From the NCBI GenBank assembly GCA_964636275.1, contig CAZWRN010000008.1:1-50389 (forward strand): a DNA stretch of 50,389 nucleotides, read 5' to 3'. The notes beneath the pieces were generated by a model. It was not told the DNA's origin. It did not search any database and worked only from the letters and a program-made list of their open reading frames with translations. The position numbers and the translations under genes are program-made. Of this stretch, positions 46,201 through 50,389 are shown piece by piece. Positions within the stretch are counted from its first letter, which is position 1. Each line of letters begins with the position of its first letter. Source of the DNA: CAZWRN01 sp964636275. GTDB lineage: Bacteria > Patescibacteriota > Microgenomatia > Daviesbacterales > UBA10151.

Positions 46201-47777
46201 ATTGGTATAACACCCAAAGTAACCTTCCTGGAGTTGACAGGGTAGCATTAGCAGCGGAATTACAAAGAAGACTAATCTCAGTGCATCCTTTTGGTGATGC
46301 CAATGGACGGCTATCTAGGATAGTAATGAACTGGTCACTGGAAAACGCCGGATATCCGGCTCCAAGAATTGTAAATTTTAATGCTGATATTGAAACTCCA
46401 CTGGCACAGTGGATTGAAACAGTTCGTAATGGCATATCCCGCGAACAAAAAGTGCAAGAGAAGTTAAAACTCATGGAGGAAATTGGCTGGGTGGATCCGG
46501 TTGAAGCACTGGGGTATTCTGAACTAAAAACTTTTTATGATCTGATGGCTAAAAATGGTAAATTTGCAAATAGTTCCAGATTGTTACCGGAGGTTAATGG
46601 TCAAATAAAAAGGACTCCTTATGGTAGCCTAAATGACTTAAATCGGGATATTGTATTAGCCTGGAATAACTTTCATAAAATGTTTGGGGGAGAGTCTCAA
46701 GTGCTGACTGATGGGACAAAAATCACAGTTGGAGGTTTAGTGCCCCAATCTTATATCGATCTTGTCAGATTGAAAAATCCCAAAAATTTTGAAGCATATG
46801 AAAAATTGATCAAAGATTTTTATAGCAACAGAGATGTCACTGTATATAGAGGTATGCATTTTTCTATACCAGCCGATACACCCAAAAGAGTAGCTGCTCT
46901 ATTTGAAACTCCGCGACCAGCTTGGAATTCTTATTATTCACACACCTTTTCTAGTCCGAAGTCGCCCCGATTCCTGAGGCTTGATACACCTAATATGTCT
47001 TCTTCTGATGTCATCAAAGAATCTTTGGTAAAAGGCTTGGAAGAGTATAATAGAACTGTTATAGATGATTATACTGATATTTTAGATGATGAGACTATCC
47101 AGATGGAGGACAAGATTGATTCTTTAAGAAGAAAAATTAAGATTCATGCTATTGGAGATAGCACCAATACAGAAGTAAGCCCATTTGTAAGTCTTAGTAC
47201 CAATAGAGGGATTGCAGATGGATTTGCTGGTGGGTCTTATAAAAATCCTTTTTTTAATCAGTATTCTGGCAAACCAAATAAAAGACAGGCTGGGATTTTA
47301 GTTACTGCAAAGTTACCAGCCCAAGGAGTAATTCCAACCTTCAATACAGGTTACCAAACTTTTGGTTTTGATGGAGTACCCCCTCAAATTATTCCCGGGA
47401 TAGGCGGGCAACTAAGTGTTCATACAGGAGAGTTTGAAATACTAGTTCCCGGCGGTATAAACCCGGCACATATTGAAAGGATCCAGGTAAAGGTGCGTAC
47501 TAATGATCAAACTGATCCCTCCTGGAAATCATATAAATTTGATGCAGTTAAATCCATCAAGGAGGATGGGATTTATGTGGAAGTTAAAGAAATGGTCATC
47601 GGATCAGATGGTTATCCTACTGGAGAAGTCAAACAAACAACTCATTTTAAGCTCAACCCTTCAAACGGTAAATATGAAGAGGTAAGTACTATCAATACTG
47701 TTGAGGATATTTTAAATTCAATTAAAAATAATCCATTTTTAACAGGATCTACGACTACCAGTTTTGCAACACCTTAG
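31251..47777 (+). CDS. Giant 5,508-residue exported multi-domain effector: PP2C x2, kinase-like, Fic, ADP-ribosyltransferase
   Basis: One uninterrupted frame covers a third of the window. Residues 9-28 are a signal or TM segment. About 30-500 is Asp- and Cys-rich. About 526-694 has four repeats of near 40 residues with paired Cys, and 705-885 two Cys-rich modules. A long Gln/Ala-rich helical region runs to near 2480, with hydrophobic patches near 1610-1645. PP2C-like domain 1 (about 2520-2815) keeps Asp2535, Asp2550, Asp2749 and Asp2804/2805. Coiled coils follow. PP2C-like domain 2 (about 3509-3745) keeps Asp3523, Asp3541, Asp3696 and Asp3738/3739. A kinase-like domain (about 4197-4350) has Lys4229, Asp4314 and Asn4318. 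A Fic domain (about 4804-5064) has HPFGDANGR starting at His5012. The C-terminal ADP-ribosyltransferase (about 5195-5411) has Arg5200 in VYRG, Ser5314/Ser5316 in SLST and Glu5394/Glu5396 in EFE. An exported effector against neighbouring or host cells is inferred. Confidence 0.85.
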   Translation: MLSFIKKKNYLLFLLSLIIFFSIHAIFQVFPEVRLGSRVLAIDSNGCEGGWTFNGGDAGDDSNWEYTGCEEDSGGGDDSDDDRDKWWEDDEDSDNTNYCDEDTWSNEETDGSYWCDNGRICFEQWGRDESCNIYRDGEDCRDDARCKQDQNNEESNNQCKYTYKYPECQADGQVYEVWQDCNGNWDPRPTGKSCSENEDQEDQQENQGSCAANEYWDTQSGKCVVNDLEQTKINDDIYCREQCNNSCSGGLGHMRCTQPDGSFTYDCNDPQNQANIAECQNVLEEEFAHVGIDPVGSGGIGAGDLASQSPVCGYADLDSGECRGSQYCKTHILYCDGQIAGQPEIGGNCNLVPGLCGVKADETGNLYVDRPACNPECGSDERCMDDGNGAGFCQANSINQPPVTVIDSQNNIRVEGTTLRIGEGAAGVSDCQNITSDLEKHNCLVEYAKSHIGDFTGQTVAPQPSPQSDTTCQTQTPSENYCDGNVCIEKSSGWDGSACVPVYRSVSNSNCNNACGGNSAQSGETVNLLNCLEANDDKSRADCKAENNRIIQTGQQIDPTSRIKASLSLENCSNFQDEAKQACENKNEETKFLGKVLDSIRLEDCASKNGDEKTACETQNLQTIRQGQVRLNLGVEDCSKLSGDQKINCEFTNYQRDQLAKISASFRPENCSEIKNEQEAERCNSENQRRYHDAISNASDFVGLAELGASCVYTEACQEGGKKACAGTVANDNGAPVCRYDPAAASCSACTTADLNLQNTENKCSEDGQTCLNGPGLACISDAQCQNRLAAAQQAAANAPIDPAKFFSQKFEEGATCLQPQTCDLGDGTQGEQVCYGKGSAEGKCDLSQGGGVCSACQAKGSIKLNREASCNAENKCVGAPALSGCMNDDQCKPVEVVTQRTGTVTNSVGAGQTVINNQIFDIEKVCTTERRRVNDYMNYQDAAAASGDEAFALQQSQNVSNSYEDYVVCAEKYTPTGRQAVATVVYYDRAVIQATNATNQLDSTHLGASALSGGTDDIMVSQVNASYLAKLEEQRRVLENLKQAESALAQIGYNSQLSTILDRSTDVQLNEGVRQQVAIEDQTLKAQQSLAAVAAARNSFNQNSIGNSADSETVAKTYDEFEKAREKAQSEISQLATLRRESSTGLSQQLQNQLDNLPTKADQQFKETQLQRESNQLANVARTSTSPDVVLSTEVAITRRADEADALGNKALADALAQQANQAGFSGWTNIYTNQLLQPGGDSEKANTNEAQQQIQRVIEQTQKTNPQLAQQLKNDYEAIPSYVTAIRLANEIKRETVGTFAGTVNQDNNSAFYSAIANAEEQAKSREDLANLVDRTCTLSAQRCTTLQNALGITNPNATPDQIADSVIGTSQSDGARAANLLVEQSRLLPQLYQVERAGDANNIDQLTSLLGRSNQIKAELAQIDPNLAVRAEAQVQEVIAQGKAQNQLDYAANTYANNKDLLLGWEKVKAGGITETLPGVQTAEQIASANERLQNAIAAMQQIDPQRAAAMQSDFDLTQFKLETLPQGSDFVGSDKCVIESCNGNGSTAQNICTGQVAKPKMFNAFCAAKNGNLDPGEAWKLSQESNRVSASESNAASVAQADTQITGIVNTIIQNPGAALALVNPLGVVATTNYLGYQFMTTPGAPQNAWNNTREIAENISSMISDWGPRSSESKIPVFLGDTDTQNACRALWQNSRVQGEQQIRRGESSLGCQIDNRSYDQRVSDSSSIVNTGGTVKDLFFSIEGVKAETGIRQRTIERAAEEAGVDINLPMLYWTETQKAKFQAKLASLDAGAGTDIVSAVLYPVTADNEARAAAVRCEADYGRDLCRLDPFIPDTYIGIAQSDSSKYQQTMANARKMAPGLGEVSQTDFAWVVERISDSKHVIGDITAKSNQTVKREDYATDEEYYDAIGRNLASTSKLNRDQLIDQLLLDANISGLSPDGQPKTREEIANIVDGYLAVGYYGNQVVANSSSYQWQQEAENQYNWEVAQIAAGLVTTAGPLEFLDPTNPIVNVAIKGITKTVSVPTRAVAGLYDNVLERIGTNTAKNVLEETYGLTRAESNAIASFYNGRIAEKSVAQSVAELTPAQQLAFGQATDKIGAKLGLTETPDHLIASTILDNILKPQVVNPSIIADRGRVIAALVQEADYNGNLTRDRFDQLVAARLIQPAEVEALAAKGVFDPLAITVWDSSAAEVLGRQVAQEVLTTQKVIPSVTVAPSAIDDLKTRAVAKIAGEPEARVRVVNGQVDGIRVGQATDEENRLIATILESDPAARTNAGQLVQQWNNLNPDEKELILDQVAREVAVNQAAVRELSARTPTSGNQALIQLAEQSKAVSAGNTSPALTNALTSASVVVPKVADVVVKIADGTPLNVLDRKALELAGVSESSLKKNIDPLSQTAKLKVAIAVTADPTILAKADLETTLLNQGMTSNQASMLATSLQPLAPTPPAPAAQPGFLARLADTFNTLTGRNTPPASQALPNTATVANNTTPNNQTPNQPITKAPNSVTNTNQFEIKSAGGKIDLKGEDVICSLSNPLNCVLADGVSSGGGGPAARAAVAKFEAGLNAISDTDPEIVKQKMIQLLRDTDIEAQTKGQGGTTTLVGVKVAGTAESPVAVVTGVGDSRVYLVRDGLIEPINTEDNWLLSLPEDKRAIIRYALEESRSDDPAELRAVISDYIRKNNISGQNIEDLTRRAATEWNRQNFVFESIGNGSIAKAGDNELAERITLIELKPGDRLLLTSDGVHDNLTRSQIEYILSSRQGDMLPSGRMATGNQVNDLLSESKAISNSNSPRAKPDDISAIIIDTQPSAANTAIANVANPAQPVNPASITTATPLTPANPTIPNAPSWVNRATYQVANWLQVAERPLNWLSDRLSGSSVTPKIITTPPLDQATAAQVVTRLTTDLPGLERQAALAAQNYQAKIVEQTLAEAEIQALEKRRSNWLARQFNRGSDLEIQLGIKKGQLDNIKKELSPLELAVKTANRDLERARIDLKEADKVINPQSASTQRNLRDTSNQQLTQRQKDLNQAKKELELTKNKQPQTAADKLKSAQEKLAGLQAQLARDGDNISGFTEDKQQNWLKAYEKVKQLEADSSTSKAVLDQAREDLRQARNGLTFRNVSEADFAEALANRNAARLELDQAFTAVNDITQDINRLTLDTQYYSSQVVETSQLVNQINDSNRRLLDALAPTDGFSEPRGFGFWKRPAEADVAYFMDSTGRLWIDDSGKQGIWVIAKYEKASDGTVTLDRLVVPHTAAQSLRDAARAATPGKWMPGKLSGDVQVVAESEFNKALNTAQRVNTQQLPIVVTPPAATRTAPTATAPTVSTIGSFNDLLAAPETFSAEQRVYYDDLQFEKYFEDAHTVLFHSTDPADVAKIKNELNLPQNYTEADYFRQLEDLRNQRLQSAASLGEADERAVRASLGEYLPRDVEPVSISTPVATVQTNDRVLTPRQYIQLDPATATYQTFIAENPEQIIDGMIPIETIEETADALITSNQTSTVYTIKAREKGGPSQDAMGVSRRGDGVINLVVADGVGQALVPDFTSRLATGRVLEALSNSTLSDDIFDYAWSLIQDPVHRQIGQSLIDSNPNLAPIIRGVLQEKIARNQIGATTLSVVQYAPSTGKVRYGAHGDSPIIIFRADGSAPQIIEGNINGQLGYAPGSRYNPNGLLSGEVTLRQGDVVLVMSDGTSEGRYPGLYQSIADQVRAGASEAEIGDFIASRIRTDGIKDDVSVGILKQKSAPVSEAVSPVQAVVEPIVSAVDDAASAVRAAGNGTPIQPVTDAAANLIESVSGVGDDINRVITGSPSTRDELIEQSRLLNERLTQLEAQERQLKREYDQLYQERDEIIDQSDRADLNTADQNQLSQELSELNAEMSRVYDEITAVQNEWFQAIDELDEINIRINESSFVDEVEDAINFPSGVAASRLEDLAGFARATGNTDLAESLKNAADAIRRSIQSSDEAAVTRRVLTEKEQDAIEYIFGSHRTIELDGRRMIYEWSEVTDQEIKEALIAVGLNENADLTASIRRVSQELNDPLLPIISNPVDYTPQVSEPVQVTQFVPPQVVPEQAFEDALDDLSGYARIFDGFTPNEIPEDTIREVLYKRGFTGTPEEWDEAVKRIDRQVNSPLLPILDNIDVPGTPLGTVAGAYRFTSALFDEADRLVNGVETPSAGRLPNAAPGTDITISQISESSRNWYRPTGGGGAGATTLINDDLGLVAKYAQSPDAIFNLQAELAVVDNSTGLFPKVINRVVNNRGEVVGYVMEKINGVPLSQYGVDNLPHAAKIALLYKLAQFYEEKGIPRMDVGINFGEHFWVETLPSGRVRVRSIDPLPRAVSNLGFYDEVRAIIDGVPLTDKQKIVLQAQIDLEVEKIIAKLGLPDDVAVKTIKEIIAENKMRALDAYSYSIGKSNTRPVIQTLDEMLQDAEYVEIFTDGRSSFRNAKNYGWDEPVSQSGQLCDLVSIPSQSTLAQANQATNVLGVSSGEVLAASTGPCGPFATAWLEMSKSQGGKVLDDMTAGKLFDTYTDIFVKMDASLPEPVLNMGNKVIGLFKKSTDNLDQVAKITPAPAVEEIPILKPLVEETPKFSKKLSADEQFISEYFDQIKTGQVADGQIMLYFDPNSGKIVTTNVSASDIVPFEIQIFRNADSSLDIASLKIPSDYAYGESLYSIINTLEKLTDSRVLHINETSKQKLFALEGTIPAIIQPDLVTMTSVLLTKPDVARLYANRQIEQNWLNKNLENLLGDNYINLRQKALPPPDPYLEVPKQLDTTYSQYKAGEINETQLIEQVESIAGIHSQSQKIQEIPLFIDERFLRTGLLAGRDLEDIKHWFGAGEWAGWLGARKVAQSYGDRPLSTSFIQNLHQALLIPASTKEDVLVGDFRLNAMFGFKKDNPGEFPISKIKVINENPYLKFIETPVPEGKMARPDETKWGYIQYPRVGDADFMNSLPEHIKAKLSPRPTNQELVQVLVEDVIDWYNTQSNLPGVDRVALAAELQRRLISVHPFGDANGRLSRIVMNWSLENAGYPAPRIVNFNADIETPLAQWIETVRNGISREQKVQEKLKLMEEIGWVDPVEALGYSELKTFYDLMAKNGKFANSSRLLPEVNGQIKRTPYGSLNDLNRDIVLAWNNFHKMFGGESQVLTDGTKITVGGLVPQSYIDLVRLKNPKNFEAYEKLIKDFYSNRDVTVYRGMHFSIPADTPKRVAALFETPRPAWNSYYSHTFSSPKSPRFLRLDTPNMSSSDVIKESLVKGLEEYNRTVIDDYTDILDDETIQMEDKIDSLRRKIKIHAIGDSTNTEVSPFVSLSTNRGIADGFAGGSYKNPFFNQYSGKPNKRQAGILVTAKLPAQGVIPTFNTGYQTFGFDGVPPQIIPGIGGQLSVHTGEFEILVPGGINPAHIERIQVKVRTNDQTDPSWKSYKFDAVKSIKEDGIYVEVKEMVIGSDGYPTGEVKQTTHFKLNPSNGKYEEVSTINTVEDILNSIKNNPFLTGSTTTSFATP

Positions 47778-47831
47778 ATAGAATTGATCTAAAAGATTGA
47801 CATTGATTTGTAAAAACACAATAATAAACCG

Positions 47832-48068
47832 ATGAGTCTTGAAAAAACATCACCAGGTGTGCCCAAAGAAGCGATAGAATCAAAATCGCCTCCTATTAAA
47901 ATAAATACAGCGACCCCAAACCTTTTTCCTAAATCCCGTTCCATTAAACCAATTTCTCCTAAAAATGAGCCATCTCTGGATCGCCCCCAGTATGATCCAA
48001 TGGATGAAACACAGGATTGGATTATAGATGATAATCGGCTGATTACCCCCCCGGAAGAGCCAAAATAG
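47832..48068 (+). CDS. Small Pro/Ser-rich protein between giant effector and ADP-ribosylglycohydrolase
   Basis: This 78-residue ORF is rich in Pro, Ser, Lys and Asp, with no hydrophobic segment and no recognised domain; probably disordered. It ends with an acidic patch (DPMDETQDWIIDDNR). A TTGACA at 47797-47802 with an A/T-rich -10-like stretch near 47820-47827 could be its promoter. Its position between an effector and a likely protective enzyme makes a chaperone, adaptor or immunity role possible. It could also be non-functional. The opposite-strand frame over the same bases has no comparable start context. Confidence 0.5.
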   Translation: MSLEKTSPGVPKEAIESKSPPIKINTATPNLFPKSRSIKPISPKNEPSLDRPQYDPMDETQDWIIDDNRLITPPEEPK

Positions 48069-48079
48069 TTTGTCATAAT

Positions 48080-48108
48080 TTGATTTTCGACTAAAAATAT
48101 CCTATAAT
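48080..48108 (+). promoter_or_regulatory. Promoter for the ADP-ribosylglycohydrolase gene
   Basis: TTGATT (48080-48085), a 17-base spacer and TATAAT (48103-48108); the ATG at 48115 is six bases on, giving a leaderless mRNA. An independent promoter lets the hydrolase be made without the giant effector, as expected of an immunity gene. Confidence 0.75.
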
Positions 48109-48114
48109 ATACAG

Positions 48115-49122
48115 ATGAAAGATATCCTGTCCGGGTATGAAGGTGCTGTTGTAGGCGCTGCAGTAGCTGATGCTGTTGGTGCTCCGCTTGAATTTTATCC
48201 ACCCTTAGAAATTAAGGCTTTATTTGAAGAAAACCCATATTTAACAAAAAATATGAATGGTGGGGGAGCTTTTAATTGGGAGCCGGGCCAGACAACCGAT
48301 GACACAGATATGGCTCTTGCTATAGTTGATAGCATTGTCGCAAATGGTCGTTACGATCCATCTGATATAGCAGAGAGGTTTGTTTGGTGGATGCAGTCTA
48401 TGCCTAAAGATATCGGTGGTTTAACCAGAAATAGTCTAAAATTGGTTGCAGATGGGGTTAGTTATAGAAAATCTGGGGAAGTTTTACTTGCATCATCTAA
48501 ACGTCCTCCTATCGCCAATGGGTCTGTGATGCGAACATACCCCATAGGATTGCTTTTTAGAGGTAATCTGCCAAAAATGTTTAAAGCTTCTGATGAAATC
48601 TCGGCTATAACTCATGCACACTCTGAGTGTTTAACTGCCTGTCGAATGACTTGTGATGTAGTGGCCAATTTAGCGTCAGGTGTAGATAAAGCTGCTTTAC
48701 CTAATATTTTAGCTCAAGATTTTAAAGATACCCCGGCTATTGATCAGCTCATTGAAGACGCCATGACAGGTGAAACACATCGTAAAAAAAATCGTGGCTA
48801 TGGTGGAGCATTTGAATCTTTTAATATCGCGTTTAATTCACTTATGACAACAAATAATTTTGCAGATGCTATAAATCGATCAATCAGTTTTGGATATGAC
48901 ACTGATACCCAAGCCACAGTAACCGGGGCTTTTGCCGGTGCCTTATATGGAATAGAGGGCATTCCTATTCAATGGAGGGAACAATTAAATGCTTATGATT
49001 TGGCTGTTCAAAGCCAAATGGGTACCGATGCCTTACGAGCAAAGGCAAAAGGGCTTTACACACTCAATCAACGATTAATAGATCAAAAACCAATATGGCG
49101 TAGATGGACTTATGTCATCTAA
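48115..49122 (+). CDS. ADP-ribosylglycohydrolase (DraG/ARH family)
   Basis: This is a 335-residue single-domain protein. The N-terminal YEGAVVGAAVADAVGAPLEF matches the GxxxGxAxGDAxGxPxE start of the family. GQTTDDTDMALAIVDSI (about 58-74) carries the Mg-binding TDDT motif, with Asp62 and Asp63. The C-terminal SFGYDTDTQATVTGAFAGAL supplies the second metal-binding DTDT segment and the GAxxGAxxG end. ARH-type enzymes remove ADP-ribose from arginine (DraG, ARH1) or other sites. It sits right after a gene whose product ends in an arginine-type ADP-ribosyltransferase fold, so a protective or reversing role is likely. It has no signal peptide and should act in the cytoplasm. Confidence 0.92.
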   Translation: MKDILSGYEGAVVGAAVADAVGAPLEFYPPLEIKALFEENPYLTKNMNGGGAFNWEPGQTTDDTDMALAIVDSIVANGRYDPSDIAERFVWWMQSMPKDIGGLTRNSLKLVADGVSYRKSGEVLLASSKRPPIANGSVMRTYPIGLLFRGNLPKMFKASDEISAITHAHSECLTACRMTCDVVANLASGVDKAALPNILAQDFKDTPAIDQLIEDAMTGETHRKKNRGYGGAFESFNIAFNSLMTTNNFADAINRSISFGYDTDTQATVTGAFAGALYGIEGIPIQWREQLNAYDLAVQSQMGTDALRAKAKGLYTLNQRLIDQKPIWRRWTYVI

Positions 49123-49170
49123 TACCTCCTCCCCTTGATTTACTTTCGCCAATAATTTACAGTAAATATA

Positions 49171-50262
49171 ATGCTCAGAGTCGCCATTAATGGATTTGGT
49201 AGGATTGGCCGAAACGCCTTCAAAGTCGCTTTAGAATATCACAAAGATGCCATGGAGATCGTGGCTATCAACGATCTCACCGAGCCTAAAGTATTAGCCC
49301 ATCTTTTGAAATACGACTCAGCCTATGGTGCCTGGGCGCATGAGATCTCCTCAGATGAGAAAAACTTGATCATTGATGGTAAATCCTATCCCGTTTTAGC
49401 TGTTAAAGAGCCATCTGAGCTCCCCTGGAAAGATATGAAAGTGGATGTAGTGATCGAAAGTACCGGCCGTTTTACTGATGAAGAGGGGATGAAAAAACAT
49501 CTCACCGCCGGGGCTCACAAAGTAGTCTTGTCTGCACCAGCCAAAGGTGAAGGAGTGGGTACATTTTTGATAGGAGTCAATCATGCCAATTATACCGGCG
49601 AAAATATGATCAACAACGCCTCTTGTACTTCAAATTGTATTGCACCAGTCATTGCAGTTTTGGAAGAAAAGTTTGGCATCGAAAAAGGATTGTATACTAC
49701 AGTTCATTCAGTCACTGCAGAGCAAAATCTGGTCGATGGTCCACCTCCAGGGGGTAAATCTGGTGATCTACGAAGAGCTCGTGCGGCTTATTCCAATATG
49801 ATCCCGACCACCACAGGTGCTGCAATTGCGGTGACTCAGGCGATTACCTCACTGAAAGATAAGCTGGATGGTCGAGCCATCCGTGTTCCTACTATCACCG
49901 GTTCAATCACAGATTTTACAGTTGTTTTGAAAATGAAGACTACGGTTGAAGAGGTCAATCAGGCCTTTAAAGATATGGCTGCTACCCCCCGATGGCAGGG
50001 TATATTGGGAGTGACTGAAGAACCATTAGTCTCCTCAGACATTATTGGTCGCAGTGAATCCTCAGTCGTTGATCTATCCCTAACCCAGTTGATCGATGGA
50101 GACTTGCTGAAAGTTTTTGCCTGGTATGACAATGAATGGGGATATAGTAATAGATTGGTAGAGCAGGTGATAAACGTCGGAATGAGTATTTCACCTACTC
50201 AGTCTCCTCTAGCTGAAAAACCAGCTGAATCAGCTCCGAGTTCATCAGAAACTCCAGCTTAA
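49171..50262 (+). CDS. gap: Glyceraldehyde-3-phosphate dehydrogenase, type I
   Basis: This 363-residue protein starts with the NAD-binding INGFGRIGR and has the catalytic-site block NNASCTSNCIAPV with the active Cys. TVHSVTAEQNLVDGPP and WYDNEWGYSNRLV near the end follow in the expected order. It oxidises glyceraldehyde-3-phosphate to 1,3-bisphosphoglycerate. The core ends near residue 337; the remaining 26 residues are a Pro/Ser/Ala-rich tail not typical of the family. TACAGT lies seven bases before the ATG. It is not linked to pgk. Confidence 0.97.
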   Translation: MLRVAINGFGRIGRNAFKVALEYHKDAMEIVAINDLTEPKVLAHLLKYDSAYGAWAHEISSDEKNLIIDGKSYPVLAVKEPSELPWKDMKVDVVIESTGRFTDEEGMKKHLTAGAHKVVLSAPAKGEGVGTFLIGVNHANYTGENMINNASCTSNCIAPVIAVLEEKFGIEKGLYTTVHSVTAEQNLVDGPPPGGKSGDLRRARAAYSNMIPTTTGAAIAVTQAITSLKDKLDGRAIRVPTITGSITDFTVVLKMKTTVEEVNQAFKDMAATPRWQGILGVTEEPLVSSDIIGRSESSVVDLSLTQLIDGDLLKVFAWYDNEWGYSNRLVEQVINVGMSISPTQSPLAEKPAESAPSSSETPA

Positions 50263-50293
50263 TCCTTTCTAAAACAAGATTATTTTTTCTCTT

Positions 50294-50317
50294 GTACTTT
50301 TTGACAACAAAAAGTAC
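50294..50317. terminator. Strong hairpin after gap
   Basis: GTACTTTTTG (50294-50303), loop ACAA, CAAAAAGTAC (50308-50317) is a perfect 10-bp stem. It lacks a clean downstream T run on the plus strand but carries U- and A-rich arms. It may terminate gap or be part of an interspersed repeat. Confidence 0.55.
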
Positions 50318-50342
50318 CAAAAATTGGCTCGGCAAGGACGGT

Positions 50343-50389
50343 CGCTAAAAATTTTCCTCCGTTTAGCGGGGGAAAGTTTGCCCCCTCCG
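50343..50389. repeat. Hairpin-rich non-coding sequence at window end
   Basis: CGCTAAA (50343-50349) and TTTAGCG (50362-50368) are inverted copies, overlapped by GGGGG/CCCCC flanking AAAGTTTG. Two competing hairpins are possible, as in interspersed REP-like elements. The window ends inside it. Confidence 0.4.

Noticed and set aside
47789..48202. Minus-strand 137-residue frame over the 78-residue ORF and the start of the hydrolase gene
   Set aside because: It runs antisense through the start of the clearly real ADP-ribosylglycohydrolase gene and across its promoter, with no recognisable domain.

Overview
The window looks like part of a chromosome from a Candidate Phyla Radiation (Patescibacteria) bacterium, most likely of the Microgenomates type. 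This is an inference from gene style, not a phylogenetic result. Pointers are compact and mostly leaderless genes, many single-pass anchored surface proteins with cohesin- and dockerin-like modules, a short phosphoglycerate kinase, a 16S rRNA gene with no 23S gene behind it, and one extremely large exported protein. Central-metabolism genes (pyrB, pgk, gap) are scattered among envelope genes rather than grouped.

Layout. 1-147 is the 3' end of 16S rRNA, followed by a spacer and a terminator. 516-4816 holds two exported proteins (one with a Tat-type signal and 45-bp tandem repeats), a GT87-like membrane glycosyltransferase and an unknown membrane protein. 4843-6178 holds tRNA-Cys, a FabD-like acyltransferase, tRNA-Ile, and tRNA fragments next to a large serine recombinase. 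6111-9641 reads as the core of an integrated element: recombinase, winged-helix protein, SpoVG-like protein, small ORFs and a regulator. 9699-14907 is an accessory stretch with GNAT, CYTH, HAD phosphatase, XRE regulator, OB-fold exported protein, DUF5681-like protein, two P-loop kinases and an MFS transporter.

15155-31079 is mainly envelope biology. It has two paralogous secreted proteins with a shared Cys-rich domain, cohesin-bearing and dockerin-bearing anchored proteins, an O-antigen-ligase-like protein, a GT9-like protein, a His-rich metal-binding protein, and the housekeeping genes pyrB and pgk. The cohesin and dockerin partners lie within about 9 kb and could assemble into a cell-surface complex.

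31251-49122 is the most striking region. A single 5,508-residue exported protein carries an N-terminal membrane/signal segment, an Asp- and Cys-rich region, about 1,500 residues of Gln/Ala-rich helical sequence, two PP2C phosphatase domains with their metal-binding aspartates, a kinase-like domain, a Fic domain with an intact HPFxxxNGR motif, and a C-terminal R-S-E type ADP-ribosyltransferase domain. Directly downstream, after a 78-codon Pro-rich ORF, is an ADP-ribosylglycohydrolase, the enzyme class that removes ADP-ribose from arginine. I read this as a giant multi-enzyme effector or toxin with an adjacent protective hydrolase. gap (GAPDH) follows, and the window ends in hairpin-rich non-coding DNA.

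Across the window many genes on both strands have a TANNNT-like -10 hexamer 6 to 9 bases before the start codon and no Shine-Dalgarno sequence, which indicates leaderless mRNAs. Strong Shine-Dalgarno sequences are limited to a few genes, mostly in or near the integrated element.
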